Source: Lunularia cruciata (lineage: Eukaryota; Streptophyta; Marchantiopsida; Lunulariales; Lunulariaceae). From it: a stretch of DNA of 64,000 bases. The notes under the pieces were generated by a model, which worked only from the letters and a program-made list of their open reading frames with translations, was not told the DNA's origin and ran no database searches. The DNA lies in contig OX419760.1 of assembly GCA_948567375.1 (NCBI GenBank), forward strand, positions 53,630,001 through 53,694,000. Reading direction: 5' to 3'. Of the stretch, positions 1-10,754 are shown one piece after another; the first letter of the stretch is position 1, and each line of letters begins with the position of its first letter. The position numbers were made by a program, and so were the translations under genes.

Positions 1-460
1 AAGTTGACAAATATGCTTGTTAATGTGAATTTAATGGTCATGATTGTATCCATCATCTTGACAATCTTTGTGATCACGATATTTGTGATTGTAGTCATCA
101 TGATTGTAATCATGATCTTTGTAGTTGTGATGCTTTGGTGTTGCTAACCCTTTGGACAAAGACCATGAACAAAGTATGCCTTATCAAAAAATCTCATAAT
201 GAGACATCATCAGCTAGATAGTCAATGAATCTTGGAGAATTCAAATGGCTTGCATGCACTACAACCTCAACAAAGAATAGAAATTGATGATTGTTTACAT
301 ATATTGAGATTCTTACATGCATGAAAAATGATGCTTCATCAAAACATCCATGCCAAATTTTGAAACAGTTGGACCCAAGCTATAAATTCATGGCCTTGGC
401 TTGCATAGAAAATTCCTTTTGACTTGACCATTCCACAAAATTGCACACAAAGTCTTTGGC
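1..460. other. unassigned AT-rich sequence
   Basis: No supportable gene or recognisable element is seen here. The first 130 bases are rich in short ATGATT/AATCAT words, including a small inverted repeat. The rest is AT-rich with no long open frame on either strand. It could be host intergenic DNA or the decayed part of an unrecognised element. Confidence 0.4.
97..116. repeat. short inverted repeat
   Basis: Two perfect 9-base arms (ATCATGATT and AATCATGAT) are separated by 2 bases. It lies in a region of repeated ATGATTGTA-like words and may be a simple-sequence by-product rather than a functional hairpin. Confidence 0.5.
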
Positions 461-767
461 AGTTTTTTTTCAAACATTGAGAGTTGAGATTTTGAGAGAT
501 TTGGCGAGGGAGTATTTAAGGTAGCTCATTGTAATAATATGGAGTTAGCATAAACTCATTAGCAAAGGCTAATGAGTTAGTAAAATAAGCCAAGTATAGC
601 TAGGAATTCTAAGGATAATCTAGAAGCATCAAGAAGCTTTATGGTAGAATGTTCAGAAACCCTCAGGGAGCTTCTTGGTAAGAAGTTTCTAGTTACTTTC
701 CAAGCATTGGATAACTTGCACACCAAGTTAATGACTAGCTTAGCTTGTATGCCAAGTAGTGTATTTT
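461..767 (+). other. possible promoter/leader fragment of an unidentified element
   Basis: This segment lies directly upstream of the family A homology that starts near 768 and is not family A. It holds a TATA-like TATTTAAG at 513-520 and a perfect 11-bp-stem hairpin at 553-578. It supplies the first ~42 codons of the open frame that runs into the A coiled coil. It may be a promoter plus leader of a different LTR element, or host DNA fused by deletion. No second copy is in the window to decide. Confidence 0.35.
553..578. repeat. perfect hairpin, 11-bp stem and 4-base loop
   Basis: The arms AACTCATTAGC and GCTAATGAGTT are exact reverse complements around the loop AAAG. It sits about 35 bp after the TATA-like box at 513-520, so it would fall near the start of any transcript from that box. 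Confidence 0.6.
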
Positions 768-1720
768 GTGAGGTGTCAATTCAGATACAAAGACTACAGA
801 GAAGAAGGCAAGTATCGGGTGAAGAAGAAGTAAGGAAGAAGATTGCTACGCAAGAGGAAGTAGTTGCGAGTGATGGAGTAGAGTACCTACGGGAGATTGT
901 GTGTCCATTGTTGGTGAAGTTGGAGCACAAGAAGAAGGAGATGCAGTTGACATGTCCGGAGGTGAAGATTGTGTTGCAGGTTTTGGCAAGATTAGAAGAA
1001 GAGAACTTGGAGTTGAAGAAGAGTATAACCCGAGGTGAGGAGGAAAGGGAAGTATTGCGAGGGGAAGCAATAGTACAGAATCAAGTGATTGAAAACTTGA
1101 AGAGAGAAGTAAGGTATCGAGAAGAACTTGTGAAGAAGAGTGACATAGCAAGGGAAAGACAAGTAGCAGAGTATGAGATCTTGAAGCAGCAGTTTGCTGA
1201 TTCCAGATTAGAAATTATGGATGCTATGGCGAGGGTAGTAGCAAAGGAACAAGAACTCGATAAAGTGATGGAGAGTGTAGAAGAGAAGAAGCAACTATGG
1301 CAGCGGGTGTTGACAGTAAGATATAGGGAAGAAGAGAGATTACGAGAGTTACTTTGTAATCAAGAGGAGAAGATTGAGCAGAAGCAAAAAGAGAAAGAAA
1401 CGGTGAAAGCCGAGTTTGAGGCGGAATTGGCGATGTACAAAGGAGATTGGCTTGCAGATCGGGAACGGGAAAGGAAGATGCGATTGGAGCCATTGAAGGA
1501 GATTGTCATCAGAATGAATGCAATGTTGAGTACAGAGGCCAGTATTCAAATTGAGGAGACAAGGCTACACAAGTTGAAGTTGTTGGTGCAGGAAATGAGG
1601 AGGAGACAGGCAAAAGAGACAGATTTGAACGCGCTGTTAATAAGTCACAAGACTCGTGCATTGTCATTTCAGATCTGCAGGTTTGTAGAGTCATTAGGAA
1701 GAGGTATATTAGAAAGATAA
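641..1720 (+). CDS. family A coiled-coil protein, C-terminal part, fused to an unrelated N-terminus
   Basis: This open frame of 359 codons is among the longest intact frames in the window. The first ~42 residues have no counterpart in other A copies. From about residue 43 the protein matches the coiled-coil half of the A protein, as at 48438-49600. It is rich in Glu, Lys, Arg and Leu with heptad-like spacing, and includes the family segment ending LHKLKLLVQEMRRRQ near residue 300. It lacks the globular N-terminal domain and the usual C-terminal VQxS...LEKSGS signature, which is cut off by a deletion near 1660. The frame is therefore a chimera: its openness shows recent coding ancestry but not present function. 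A structural or nucleic-acid-associated role is possible; no enzyme motif is visible. Confidence 0.5.
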   Translation: MVECSETLRELLGKKFLVTFQALDNLHTKLMTSLACMPSSVFCEVSIQIQRLQRRRQVSGEEEVRKKIATQEEVVASDGVEYLREIVCPLLVKLEHKKKEMQLTCPEVKIVLQVLARLEEENLELKKSITRGEEEREVLRGEAIVQNQVIENLKREVRYREELVKKSDIARERQVAEYEILKQQFADSRLEIMDAMARVVAKEQELDKVMESVEEKKQLWQRVLTVRYREEERLRELLCNQEEKIEQKQKEKETVKAEFEAELAMYKGDWLADRERERKMRLEPLKEIVIRMNAMLSTEASIQIEETRLHKLKLLVQEMRRRQAKETDLNALLISHKTRALSFQICRFVESLGRGILER

Positions 1721-2411
1721 CTATCGTTTGCTTCACTATTTAAGAGTGGCATTCGTAGGGAATTGTTGTTCAATGCTCATAATTCTAAGAATAGATAAAG
1801 CAAAGTGCTGTGAAGCAGTGCTCGTCGCTTGAGCTTGATTCTGAGTATCAACTTTGCGTTTGTGTTTGTGAGTGTGTGAAGAAATTTGAACAGCAAGTCA
1901 GTGTGCTTGTTGGATGTTGGATTCCGTGGTCTTGATCTTCATTCTGTGTGTTTGATCTTGAGTGAAGTGCAATTGAAGCAATGCCTTGATAGATCTGAGA
2001 GGAATTGTAGTGTTGGTAGTATTCTATATCTGTGAGTGCAGTACGAAGTTGATGTGAAGCAATTTTGATCGAGGAAGTTGTGCCTTCAATGGAGGGGTGG
2101 AACACAATTTTGAGGCAAAGTCGTTTTGCAGTGAAGTGCCATTTTTGGGAGAGCCTGAATCATCACAATCAAGAATGTTTGGACAGATTTGATGGAGTTG
2201 TGATTATGGAGTGCTAATTTATGACAAGATTACAAATCAATGCTTGTTACTCTCTTCTGGGTGTCGTTTCTACCTGAGAGATTAAAGACGCAACCAAGAA
2301 AAACTAAATTGTTACTTTGCTTTGTATTTGACCAATTCTGACTCGTATCTATGCGGGAACAAACTTTACTTACCTGATTACCGCAAAAGTGATATTTGCC
2401 AGGTTGTCACA
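768..2411 (+). mobile_element. family A copy A1 (5'-truncated, 3' end intact)
   Basis: Homology to complete A copies begins near 768 within the coiled-coil region and continues to the terminal GGTTGTCACA. The promoter-like box and the ~670-bp non-coding tail are present. The tail shares the block around 1925-2060 (a short motif ending in GTAGTGTTGGTAGTATTCT) with every other A copy. The 5' half is missing, replaced by unrelated sequence. In the LTR interpretation this is the right part of a solo LTR. Confidence 0.75.
1737..1744 (+). promoter_or_regulatory. conserved TATA-like box of family A
   Basis: TATTTAAG lies in the context CTTCACTATTTAAGAG and recurs in nearly all A copies at about the same distance (670-680 bp) from the 3' end. 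Its conservation downstream of the coding frame is what a U3 promoter in an LTR would look like. Confidence 0.55.
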
Positions 2412-2811
2412 CTTCAATGTCCTCTAACTTTTTCATGTTGTCATTCCCCAAACCTTTCATTGTCAAAACTCCTCTAAAGCCTCCCAAAGTATTTCCAACT
2501 CAACAGACTCTTTTTTGCTCCTCCACTAAGAAAAATACTCTTTCACTCCAATAACGTAAAACAAAACCTGAGCTAGTGTAACCCAACATCATTTCTTGGC
2601 TCAAGCCAGATTAAAAGACTCCTTGAGCTAATAATACCATAACTTTTTCCGGGCTTCACAATAATATGGGAAATATCTCCCACGGCAAGGTAGCATAAAA
2701 CCACACCCAAGACATATTGACATAAATCCATGTTCCTTACAACAACTAAAAGAGAAAAAGAAAATTTATCACACCAAAAGCCTCAAGGGTATAGGTGGGC
2801 TATTTTCTCGA
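2412..2811. other. unassigned spacer between A1 and A2
   Basis: About 400 bp match none of the four families. Short frames with stops are visible on the minus strand, but I recognise no domain. It is possibly a remnant of host DNA or of another element. It is bounded by the intact 3' end of A1 and the truncated 3' end of minus-strand A2. Confidence 0.4.
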
Positions 2812-5560
2812 CAACATCGGATCTAATGTCTACCTCATCATCGACTTTCAAACCCGATGATCTTCCTATCACTTCTCCCTCTTCGGGTATATGTAATTCT
2901 ACCAATTCCTTCACTACTTATACTACTCCTTCACTAGGAACTACAATTGCACTAAGGAGTGACTTATCTAAGTCTTTATCTCTTGACCCACTCCTCTCTA
3001 ATATCTTTAATAATAAGTCCGATGACACTTGTATTCTGATGTCTGCAACATTGGACTTCCTCTTTCCTGTCACACTACTCCTAATTCTTTCTAACTCTGA
3101 ATTGACTAAATCTAATTTGAGACTGACGTTGTCCCCTACTTCTAACATCTTCTGATCTATTCTCTCCCTCAATCGGATGAGCAAAGTATTCATCTCAACA
3201 TCTTTAACTCTCCTCTTCCAAGTTTCTTGTACAAGCAACTTTAGCTCATGTAAACATGCTTCTTCCTATCTCCCTTCAGCCTTAGTGCACAACATAGCTC
3301 TCAATTTTCCTGCTACGTCTCCCACCCATTCCGACTCATACCCTTGCAATCGCTCTGCCTTCAGCTCTTCACAATACATCTTTAGCTCGTCTTTGTACTC
3401 AACAGCGAGCATCTTCTTCTCCTCCGCATATTGTGAGCTTTGTAGCTCCGCACTTTGTACCAGCTCACATAATATTTCTTCTTCTTCATGCTTGATTGCT
3501 AACTCTCTCTCTGCCATGCTTGATCCTTCCTGGCTGCACTCTTCTTCAAGCTGTTCAACTCTTGCTCCATTATTGCTGCCGTCTGCTTCAAATGAATATT
3601 CTTGATGCGCACATCATTCATTTCCTCCTTCATTTTGCTCAGCAACATTGCCTGCTCCTTCAATTCCCCCGCTTGCTTCTGTAGTTCTTTCGCTCTTGAC
3701 TCACAACTCTCTTGTAACATCTTGAAAGTCTTCTTCTTCAAGGCTTCATCCCTCCAAAGTTCTTCAATTTCTTCATTTCTTTGGACTTCTTGCTCTTGCA
3801 ACCCCTTCACTTCACTCAACAGATGCTTCACCACCTACAACTCATTTGTCACCTTTCTATGATCTTGGGGAATCACTTTTTGATGCTCCTTCAATAGTTC
3901 CAGCAATGGTGTGACAACCTTTGTTAGTTACGGTATCCCACCAAAGTTCTCTTTGTCTTTATATCCGTCTTGGTCTTTGTACTTTGGCTCCTCCATTGGC
4001 TCCTTTTGCCAAAGTTGCGATCTTGGTATCTATAGAGACACAGCTTCTAAGCTCTCTTCTTCTTTACCAATTGAACTTAGCCCTCCAGGATATTCCTTCT
4101 TTTTCTTTGGTCTCTGCTAATCTACCACCAAGGCTACGCAAAGATTTGTTGTTCCAGGTACTCTGTCAATCATTGCATGACAAGCTTCACTGACTCCAAC
4201 TGCTTGCTAAACCTTAGGTTCCCCCTCACTCTCACTTCCAGACTCCTCACTTTGTAAGGTGAGTTCATCTTCTTTTGATTCCTCTCCTTGTGACTCTGTT
4301 TCTTCTTCAGACTCTGATTCCGATGATACGTCTCTCACCATCTTCTTACTCTACACAACCAGTCTTCGAGCCTTCCTTTGAGCTGGAGGCAACTTTGCTT
4401 CTTTGGGTTTACTGCGCTTCTTCTTCTTTGGACTTGTGACTTCTTCCATCTTCCATTGTCCCGTCTTCAAGAAGTGATCATCATTGGCTCGCAAATGTGT
4501 CATATATTGTCGCTCTTCTTCATCCACTTCTTGTCTTAAATCAGGATGGAAATGCGACACCATGCGATACCTCTCCTCCACTGTTAGCAAATTCAACCCG
4601 AAGTAGAAATGTGCTGCAAATGGTGCAAAATAATGTGGAGGCAAACCTATCCTCCAATTGATCACCATCTGCCTTGTTTGGTGGTGAAAACACTTTGCCC
4701 AATTCACCTTCACCCCTGCAAACATTTGGTGGAAGAAGACTACTTGCTGCATGTTCACTTAAGTTGTTTGTTCTGGTTTGAACATGGCCATAATTGTCCC
4801 CATGATACTTCTTCTAATTGGGCCCCGATAGGACTCCACCTTGTAACCATTTGTTGTTCTTGGAGCAAAGAAAGAATTTTGGATTTCTGTTGTTTCTTCT
4901 GTAGCATCACACTTCCGATAGAAGGTGATCCCCATTTGTTCTCCTGCTTCCTTCCCCAACACTAACCTCCAATCCGACTCAGTCCATCAAGCCGGATTTC
5001 CTCCCTTCCCTTTCACTTCAAGGCCCTCCTCACAATTACTGGCAGCTATCTCTGCCATCACTCCTGGGAAACTGAAATTCCAATTCCATGCTAAAAACAT
5101 AATATGAAGTCTATTCAAGACTTTGATTCTGGCTACCACATCTAACCTATGAATTGCAAAACTTCGCACCGCCAGAGCATTTGTGACCTTCTTTGCCTTG
5201 ATCTGCTCTCTTGTTCTTTGGAACTGAAAGACTATGCCTTCTCTTGGACGAGACACTCTAACCTTTCTTGATTTCGGAAAATTGCACTCTCAATTGGCTT
5301 CCTGACACGCATTACTGCAGGATGACTACTCATAGGAATTGGAAATTTACTTGGCATATTCAACTTGTCCTTGCGCAATTGAAATTTTATATTACTCCGA
5401 ATTGCATTCATTCTTTAGTCAATTTCAAATTTGACTTCCCCTCTTCTGCGTGTTGCTATCCTGTCACTGTCAAGACATGCTTCTTCTGCCTCCGCTGTTT
5501 CTTGAAGTGTACTTTCTTGCCACATACCAAGGTTGTTAGATGGTATTTGTATCCTCTGCG
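2812..5560 (-). mobile_element. family A copy A2, minus strand, both ends truncated
   Basis: Read on the minus strand, this copy runs from near the element start (about 210 bp missing at the right) through the N-terminal domain and coiled coil, and stops just after the coding region at 2812. The TATA-like box and tail are absent. The start of A3 lies only a few bases to the right on the opposite strand, giving a head-to-head pair. Several stops and shifts break the frame. Confidence 0.7.
2918..5256 (-). pseudogene. family A N-terminal domain and coiled-coil protein, decayed
   Basis: On the minus strand 5256-4351 encodes the globular N-terminal domain almost continuously, with stops near 4985 and 4758. 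Recognisable conserved blocks are RIKVLNRLHIMFLAWNWNF, KVESYRGPIRRS, AVFFHQMFAG-like and PPHYFAPFAAHFYFGLNLL. The coiled-coil half follows at 3834-2918 in three overlapping pieces, showing frameshifts near 3500 and 3260. A basic Lys-rich linker (KKKKRSKPKEAK) joins the two halves and could act as a nuclear localisation signal. The N-terminal domain loosely resembles the 'putative plant transposon protein' domain of plant retroelement-derived proteins; that is tentative. The copy is not functional. Confidence 0.6.
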
Positions 5561-5917
5561 CTTTTTGTGGTACCCACATTTTTTGTTTTTCTATGGTTAG
5601 TAGTGTTTAAGAGACAAAGTAAGCACTAAAAGTTGAATTGCAGACAAAGAATGGACGGAAGTAACTTCGGAGGAAATCCAAAGAAGATGACATCGGATCC
5701 AATGATGGAGGTACTTGGAAGAGGAGTATGCTGGAAAAATTCCAAAGATCACTGTCTTTGGGTTGGAAGATGCAGGAAAGACAAAGACCGTTTAACAACC
5801 TCTGTATGTGGCAAGAAAGTACATTTCAAGAAATGACAGGGGCAGAAGAAGCATGTCTTGACAGTGACCGAGAGTGCACGCAGAAGAGAGAAATTTGTAG
5901 ACAAAATTGACTGAAGA

Positions 5918-8446
5918 ATGACTACGATTTGGGGCAATATAAAATTGCGACTGCGCAAGGGAAAGTTGAATACTCTGAGTAAATTTCCAATTCCTTTGAC
6001 TAGTCGTCCTACAGTAATGCGTGTCCGGAAGCCCATTGAGAGTGAGATTTTCCAAAACCCTGAGGGAGTTAGAGTGTCTCATCCAAGAGAGGGTCTTCTT
6101 TTCCAACATCGTAGAACAAGAGAACAGATCATGGAAAAGAAGGTGGCCAAGGCACTGGTGGTGAGAGGTTTTGCAATTCGAAGGGTAGATATAGTGGCAA
6201 GAATCAAAGTCTTGATTAGACTTTGTATTACCTTTTTAGCATGGAACTGGAATTTCAGTTTCCCAGGAGTGATGGCAGAGATCACTGCCAGTAATTGTGA
6301 GGAGGGTCCCGAGGTGGAAGGGAAGAGAGGCAATCCGGCTTGATGGACTGAGTCAGATTGGAAGTTGGTATTGGGAAGAGAAGCAAGAGAACCAATAGGG
6401 ATCACCTTCTATTGGAAGTGTGATGATGCAGAGGAGACAGCGAAAATCCGCAATTTGTTCTTTGCTCCGAGAACCACGAATGGCTACAAGGTGGAGTCCT
6501 ATCGGGATCCGATCTGAAGAAGTATTGTGGGGGTGATGATGGCCATGTTCAAGCCAGAATGAACCACCTATGTGAACATGCAGTAGGCTATCTTCTTCCA
6601 TCAAATGTTTGCAGGAGCTCCAGTGAATTGAGCAAAGTGCTTTCACCACCAAACGAGGCAGATGGTGGTGAATTGGTGAACGGGCTTGCCACCACATTAT
6701 TTTGCACCGTTTGCAGCCCCCTTCTACTTCGGGTTGAACTTACTATCCGAAGAAGAGCATCATTGTATGGTGTCTCACATGCATCCCAATTTGCGATGGG
6801 AAGCAGACGAGGAGGAGATACAGTATATGCTGCATCTTTGAGCAAATTTCAAATACTTTGCGAGGACGGGACAATGGAAAGTCAAAGAAATTACCAGTCC
6901 AAAGACAAAGAAACCTGGCAAGCCCAAAGAAGCAAGATCGCCTACCATGCAAAGGAAGACTCGGCCGCTGAGGTTGAAGACGGCGAAGATCGTAAAAGAG
7001 GCATCATCGGGATTGGAGTCTGGGGAAGAGATTGAGTCGCAAGAAGAGGAATCTGAAGAAGAAGAGGAGCTCACATTGAAAAGTGAGGAGTCTGGGAGCA
7101 ATAGCGATGGGGAGCCAGAGGTCCAGCAATCGGCAGCAGTAAGTAAGGCTTGTCAAACAATGGTATTAAACAAGTCAAGAGCAGAAGAAGAAGCAAAGAA
7201 TCCCGTGGGGCCGAGTTCAAGAGGCCAAGACAAAGAAAGTGCTGACACGATGAAGATACAAAGATCCCGACTTCGGATGAAGGAGCCAATGACAGAAAAG
7301 AAGACTCCAGATGAAGATGGCAATGACAAGGAAGAGCACTTTGGCGGGATATCCTATCTGACAAAGGTGGTAACACCATTGCTGGAACTGTTGAAGGAGC
7401 ATCGAAGAGTAATTCCCCAAGAGCGTAGGAAAGGGATGAACAAATTGCAGATGGTGAAGTATCTGGTAAGTGAAGTGAAGGAGCTGCAAGAGCAACACGT
7501 CCAAAGAAGCAAGGAAGTGGAAGAACTTTGGAGGGAAGAAAGCTTGATAAAGAAAATGCTGACCATGCTACAAGGGAGCTGCGCAAAAAAGGAAAAGGAA
7601 CTGCAAAGGCGAGCCGGAGAATTCAAGGAACAAACGATAAGGCTCAATAAGATGAAGGAAGAAGTGAGTGATGTACGCATCGAGAATGTTCATTTGAAGG
7701 TGATGAACATTGTAATGGAGCAGGAGTTGGACAGCTTGAAGAAGAGTGCAGCAGGGAAGGATCAAGCATGGCAGAGGGAGTTAGCAGCCAGGCAAGAAGA
7801 AGAAGAACAATTACGAGAGCTAGTCAAAAGTGCTAAGTTACAGAGTACACAGTATGCAGAGGAGAAGGAGATGCTTGCTACGGAGTACAAAGATGAGTTG
7901 AAGATGTATCGTGAAGAACTGAAGGTAGAGTGCTCTTGAGGATATGAGTCGGAATCAGTAGGAGAAGTTGTGGGGAAGTTGAGAGCAATCTTAAGCACGG
8001 AGGCTGAAGGGAGATTGGAAGAAGCCCACCTACATGAGTTAAAGTTACTTGTGCAGGAGACGCAAAAGAGAAAGGTCAAAGATGTGGATATAAACACGTT
8101 GCTGATTCGATTGAGAGAGCGTGTAGATAGGAAAATGTAAGATGTAGAGAACAATGTTAGTCTTAGACTAGATTTAGTCAATTTGGAATTAGAGAAAATT
8201 AGGAATAGTGTGACAGTGGAGAAGAAACCCGATGTCGTAGAAGTCGGAGTACAGGTGTCATTGGACTTAATGATTGACACATTAGAGAAGAGTGGGTCAA
8301 GAGATAATGAGTTAGATAAGTCACTCCTTAGTGCAATTGTAGTTTCTAGTGGAGAACTAGCAGAAACAGTGAAGGATTTTGGTAGATGTAGATATATCCG
8401 AAGAAGGAGAAATAGTAAGAAGATCATCGGGTTTGGAAGCCAATGA
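5918..8446 (+). pseudogene. family A protein, full-length frame with in-frame stops
   Basis: The whole protein lies in one frame across 843 codons, interrupted only by stops (first at 6343, others to 7939 and beyond), with no frameshift needed. I chose the ATG at 5918 because MTTIWGNIKLRLR opens the conserved region and is shared with the A11 copy at 25746. Residues ~1-310 form the globular domain (FLAWNWNFSFPG, KVESYRDP, FHQMFAGAPVN, PPHYFAPFA blocks). Then comes an acidic/Lys-rich linker, a long coiled coil (roughly residues 430-740) and the C-terminal VGVQVS...LEKSGSRD signature. No protease, RT or transposase motif is present. The function is unknown; a structural or chromatin-associated retroelement protein is possible. 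Confidence 0.6.
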
Positions 8447-8591
8447 TGAGGTAGACATCGGATCAGGATAAAAGTTGATTTTGAGATAGGAAGAGGCAAA
8501 TATGAAGAGATAGACTATCACTCAGGATCTGCACGTAGGAAAGGATGTTAGGAAGCGGTGCCTAGGTAGGCGAGTCTGCCATTTGCTTCAG

Positions 8592-8599
8592 TATTTAAG
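8592..8599 (+). promoter_or_regulatory. conserved TATA-like box of family A (copy A3)
   Basis: TATTTAAG lies 674 bp before the 3' end of A3, in the conserved context GCTTCAGTATTTAAGTGG. It is downstream of the coding frame, so it would drive transcription out of the repeat rather than of the frame itself. Confidence 0.55.
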
Positions 8600-9272
8600 T
8601 GGAGCATTCGCAATACAATGTTATTCAGTATTCAAATTTTTGAAGATAGATAAAGTGAAGTGTTGTTCACAGTACTCGTCGCTTAAGCTTAATTCTGATT
8701 GTCAATTTTGTGTTTGTGTTTGTGAGTGTGTGGAGAATTCCAAAGAGCAAGTTAGTGTGTTTGTGGATGTTGGAATTTGCAGCCCTGATCTTTATTCTGT
8801 GTGTTTGATCCTGAGTGAAGTGCATCGGAGCAATGCCTTGATAGGTCTGAGAGGAATTGTAGTGTTGGTAGTATTCTGCATTGGTGAGTGCAGCACTAAG
8901 TTGATGTGAAGAAATTTTGATCGAGGAAGTTGTGCCTTCAGTGGAGGGGTGGAACACAATTCTGAGGTGAAATCGGTCTTCGCAGTGAAGTGCCATCTTT
9001 AGGAGAATCTGAATCATCGCAATCAAGAGTTGTTTGGACAGAATTTGCTATGTTGTGATTATGTGTATGTGTATTTGTGACAAGTTGTCAAGATTGTGAG
9101 CTTGTTACTCTCTTTTGGGTGTAGTTTCTACCTGAGAGATTAAAGAAGCCATCAAGAAGAACTGCAATTGTGACTTTTGTCTTCGTATTTGACCAATTCT
9201 GGATAGTATCTTTGCGGGAACAAACTCTACTGACCCGGTTACCGCAAAAGTGATATTTGCTGGGTTGTCCCA

Positions 9273-9480
9273 CTTTCTGACCCAAAGATGATGCTCTTCG
9301 GACTTTTTCTGTCATACCCCTCTTCTGCGGACCTCCATCATTGGGATCCTACCTTGCTTTCTTTGGATTTCCTTTAAAGTCACTTCCGTGCATTTCTTCT
9401 TTCGCAATTTGGCTTTCCGTGCTTACTTCTTCCCTCAAATGCTCATAAACAGAAAAAAAACAAAAAATATGGGCACCACA
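9273..9480 (-). mobile_element. family A copy A4, minus strand, 5' end only
   Basis: On the minus strand the piece starts at 9480 with TGTGGTGCCCATA followed by T-rich sequence, and matches the first ~200 bp of other A copies. The rest of the element is missing. It is wedged between the end of A3 and the truncated A5. Confidence 0.7.
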
Positions 9481-10754
9481 AATACCCTTGACTTCAATTT
9501 CAGTCTTGATTGAAGATAAGATAGAATTAGAAGAGAAATGGCAGTCGTGAATGAACCCTAAGTCCAGGATCAGTTAGTAAGTGTCCTCAAATCAATTGCA
9601 TGAGTGATTAGAGGAAAGTGGGTTGCAAATTGAAAGCGTAGATAGTGTACCTATGCTTTCAATTACAACTCTTGATGAAGATATAGTAGAATTAGTAAAG
9701 GAATTGACAGTAGTTAGACCCAAAGTAAGAGAGATAGGAGTGCAGGTGTCTTCAAATTTGACATTTGACACTTTAGAGAAGAGTGGGTTGGGAGATAGAG
9801 ATTTAGAAGGGTTAACTATGACAAGAATTGTAAATCAAAACAAAGAAGTGTTAGAATTGGTAGAGGAATTAGTAGTTGTGAAACCCGAGGACAAAGTATG
9901 TGTGAAGTTACTTCAGGATTGGAAGCCAAGGAAGAAGTAGACATTGGATTGGAGTAGTAACAATTTTGAGATATGAAGAGGCAAATGTGAAGAGGTGCAT
10001 TGTCATTTTGGATCTGCAAGTAGGAAAAGTTGTTGTAGAACAGTATAGTTGTTAGTAAATGCTCAATGATTCACTATTTAAAGGTGGCATTCACAGTCAT
10101 ATGTTGTTTAGTATTCATATTTCTGAAGATAGATAAAGCAAAGTGTTGATTTTAGTGCTTGTCGCTTGAGCTTGATTCCAAGTATCAACTTTGTGTGTGG
10201 GTTTGTGAGTGTGTGGAGAAATTTGAAGTGCAAGTGAGTGTGCTTGTTGGATGTTGAATTCCATAGCCTTGATCTTCATTTTGTGTGTTTGATCTTGAGT
10301 AAACTGCAATCAAAGCAATGCTTGGACAAATCTGAGAGGAATTGTAGTGTTGGTAGTATTCTAGATTTGTGAGTGCAGCGTTGAGTTGACATGAAGCAAT
10401 TTCAATTGAGGAAGTTGTGCTTTCAGTGGAGGGATGGAACACAATTTGGAGGCAAAGTTGTTTTTATAGTGAAGTGTTGCTTTTGGAGAATCTGAATCAT
10501 CATAATCAGAATTTGTTTAGACAAAAAATTTTATGTTGTGATTATGTGTGTGTGTATTCGTGATAAGTTGTCAAGATTGTGAGCTTGTTACTTGCTTCTG
10601 GGTGTAGTTTCTACCTGAGAGATTAAAGGGGAACCCAAGAAGAACTACATGTTACTATTTGACTTTGTATTTGACCAATTCTGAATTGTATCTCTGCGGA
10701 AACAAACTTTACTTACTTGATTACCGCAAAAGTGATATTTTCCGGGTTGTCATA
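9481..10754 (+). mobile_element. family A copy A5, 3' part (short subfamily)
   Basis: The left part matches the short-subfamily copy A12 (around 34640-34900), and the tail runs to GGGTTGTCATA with the TATA-like box near 10070. A 105-codon frame at 9623-9940 keeps the C-terminal protein signature (IGVQVSSNLTFDTLEKSG). The coiled coil and N-terminal domain are absent from this subfamily. Confidence 0.7.
9623..9940 (+). pseudogene. C-terminal signature remnant of the family A protein
   Basis: A short open stretch encodes the conserved C-terminal segment found in all A copies: a run of acidic residues, then VQVSSxL, then TLEKSG and a D-rich turn. No start context or upstream domain is present. 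It is best read as a remnant of the long protein retained in the short A subfamily. Confidence 0.45.

Larger units (their letters stand above)
5566..9272 (+). mobile_element. family A copy A3, essentially full length
   Basis: It begins with TGTGGTACCCACA and ends with GGGTTGTCCCA, a variant of the normal GGTTGTCACA. The 3.7-kb unit has a ~350-bp leader, an 843-codon frame (5918-8446), a TATA-like box at 8592 and a ~680-bp tail. No internal direct repeat of the ends is seen, so the unit is not itself an LTR-internal-LTR element. It abuts minus-strand A fragments on both sides, so no target duplication can be recognised. Confidence 0.8.

Noticed and set aside
846-1549. Minus-strand Ser/Leu-rich frames opposite the A coiled coil
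   Set aside because: Antisense of GAA/GAG/AAG-rich coding sequence gives long Ser/Leu/Phe frames as a composition artefact. The same happens opposite every A copy.
5566-9272. Family A as a cut-and-paste DNA transposon
   Set aside because: Ends are TG...CA with only a few bases of inverted similarity, duplications are 5 bp and no transposase motif exists. The LTR reading explains more, though it is not proven.
5566-9272. Family A as a Helitron
   Set aside because: Clear 5-bp target duplications at two copies and no CTRR hairpin end.
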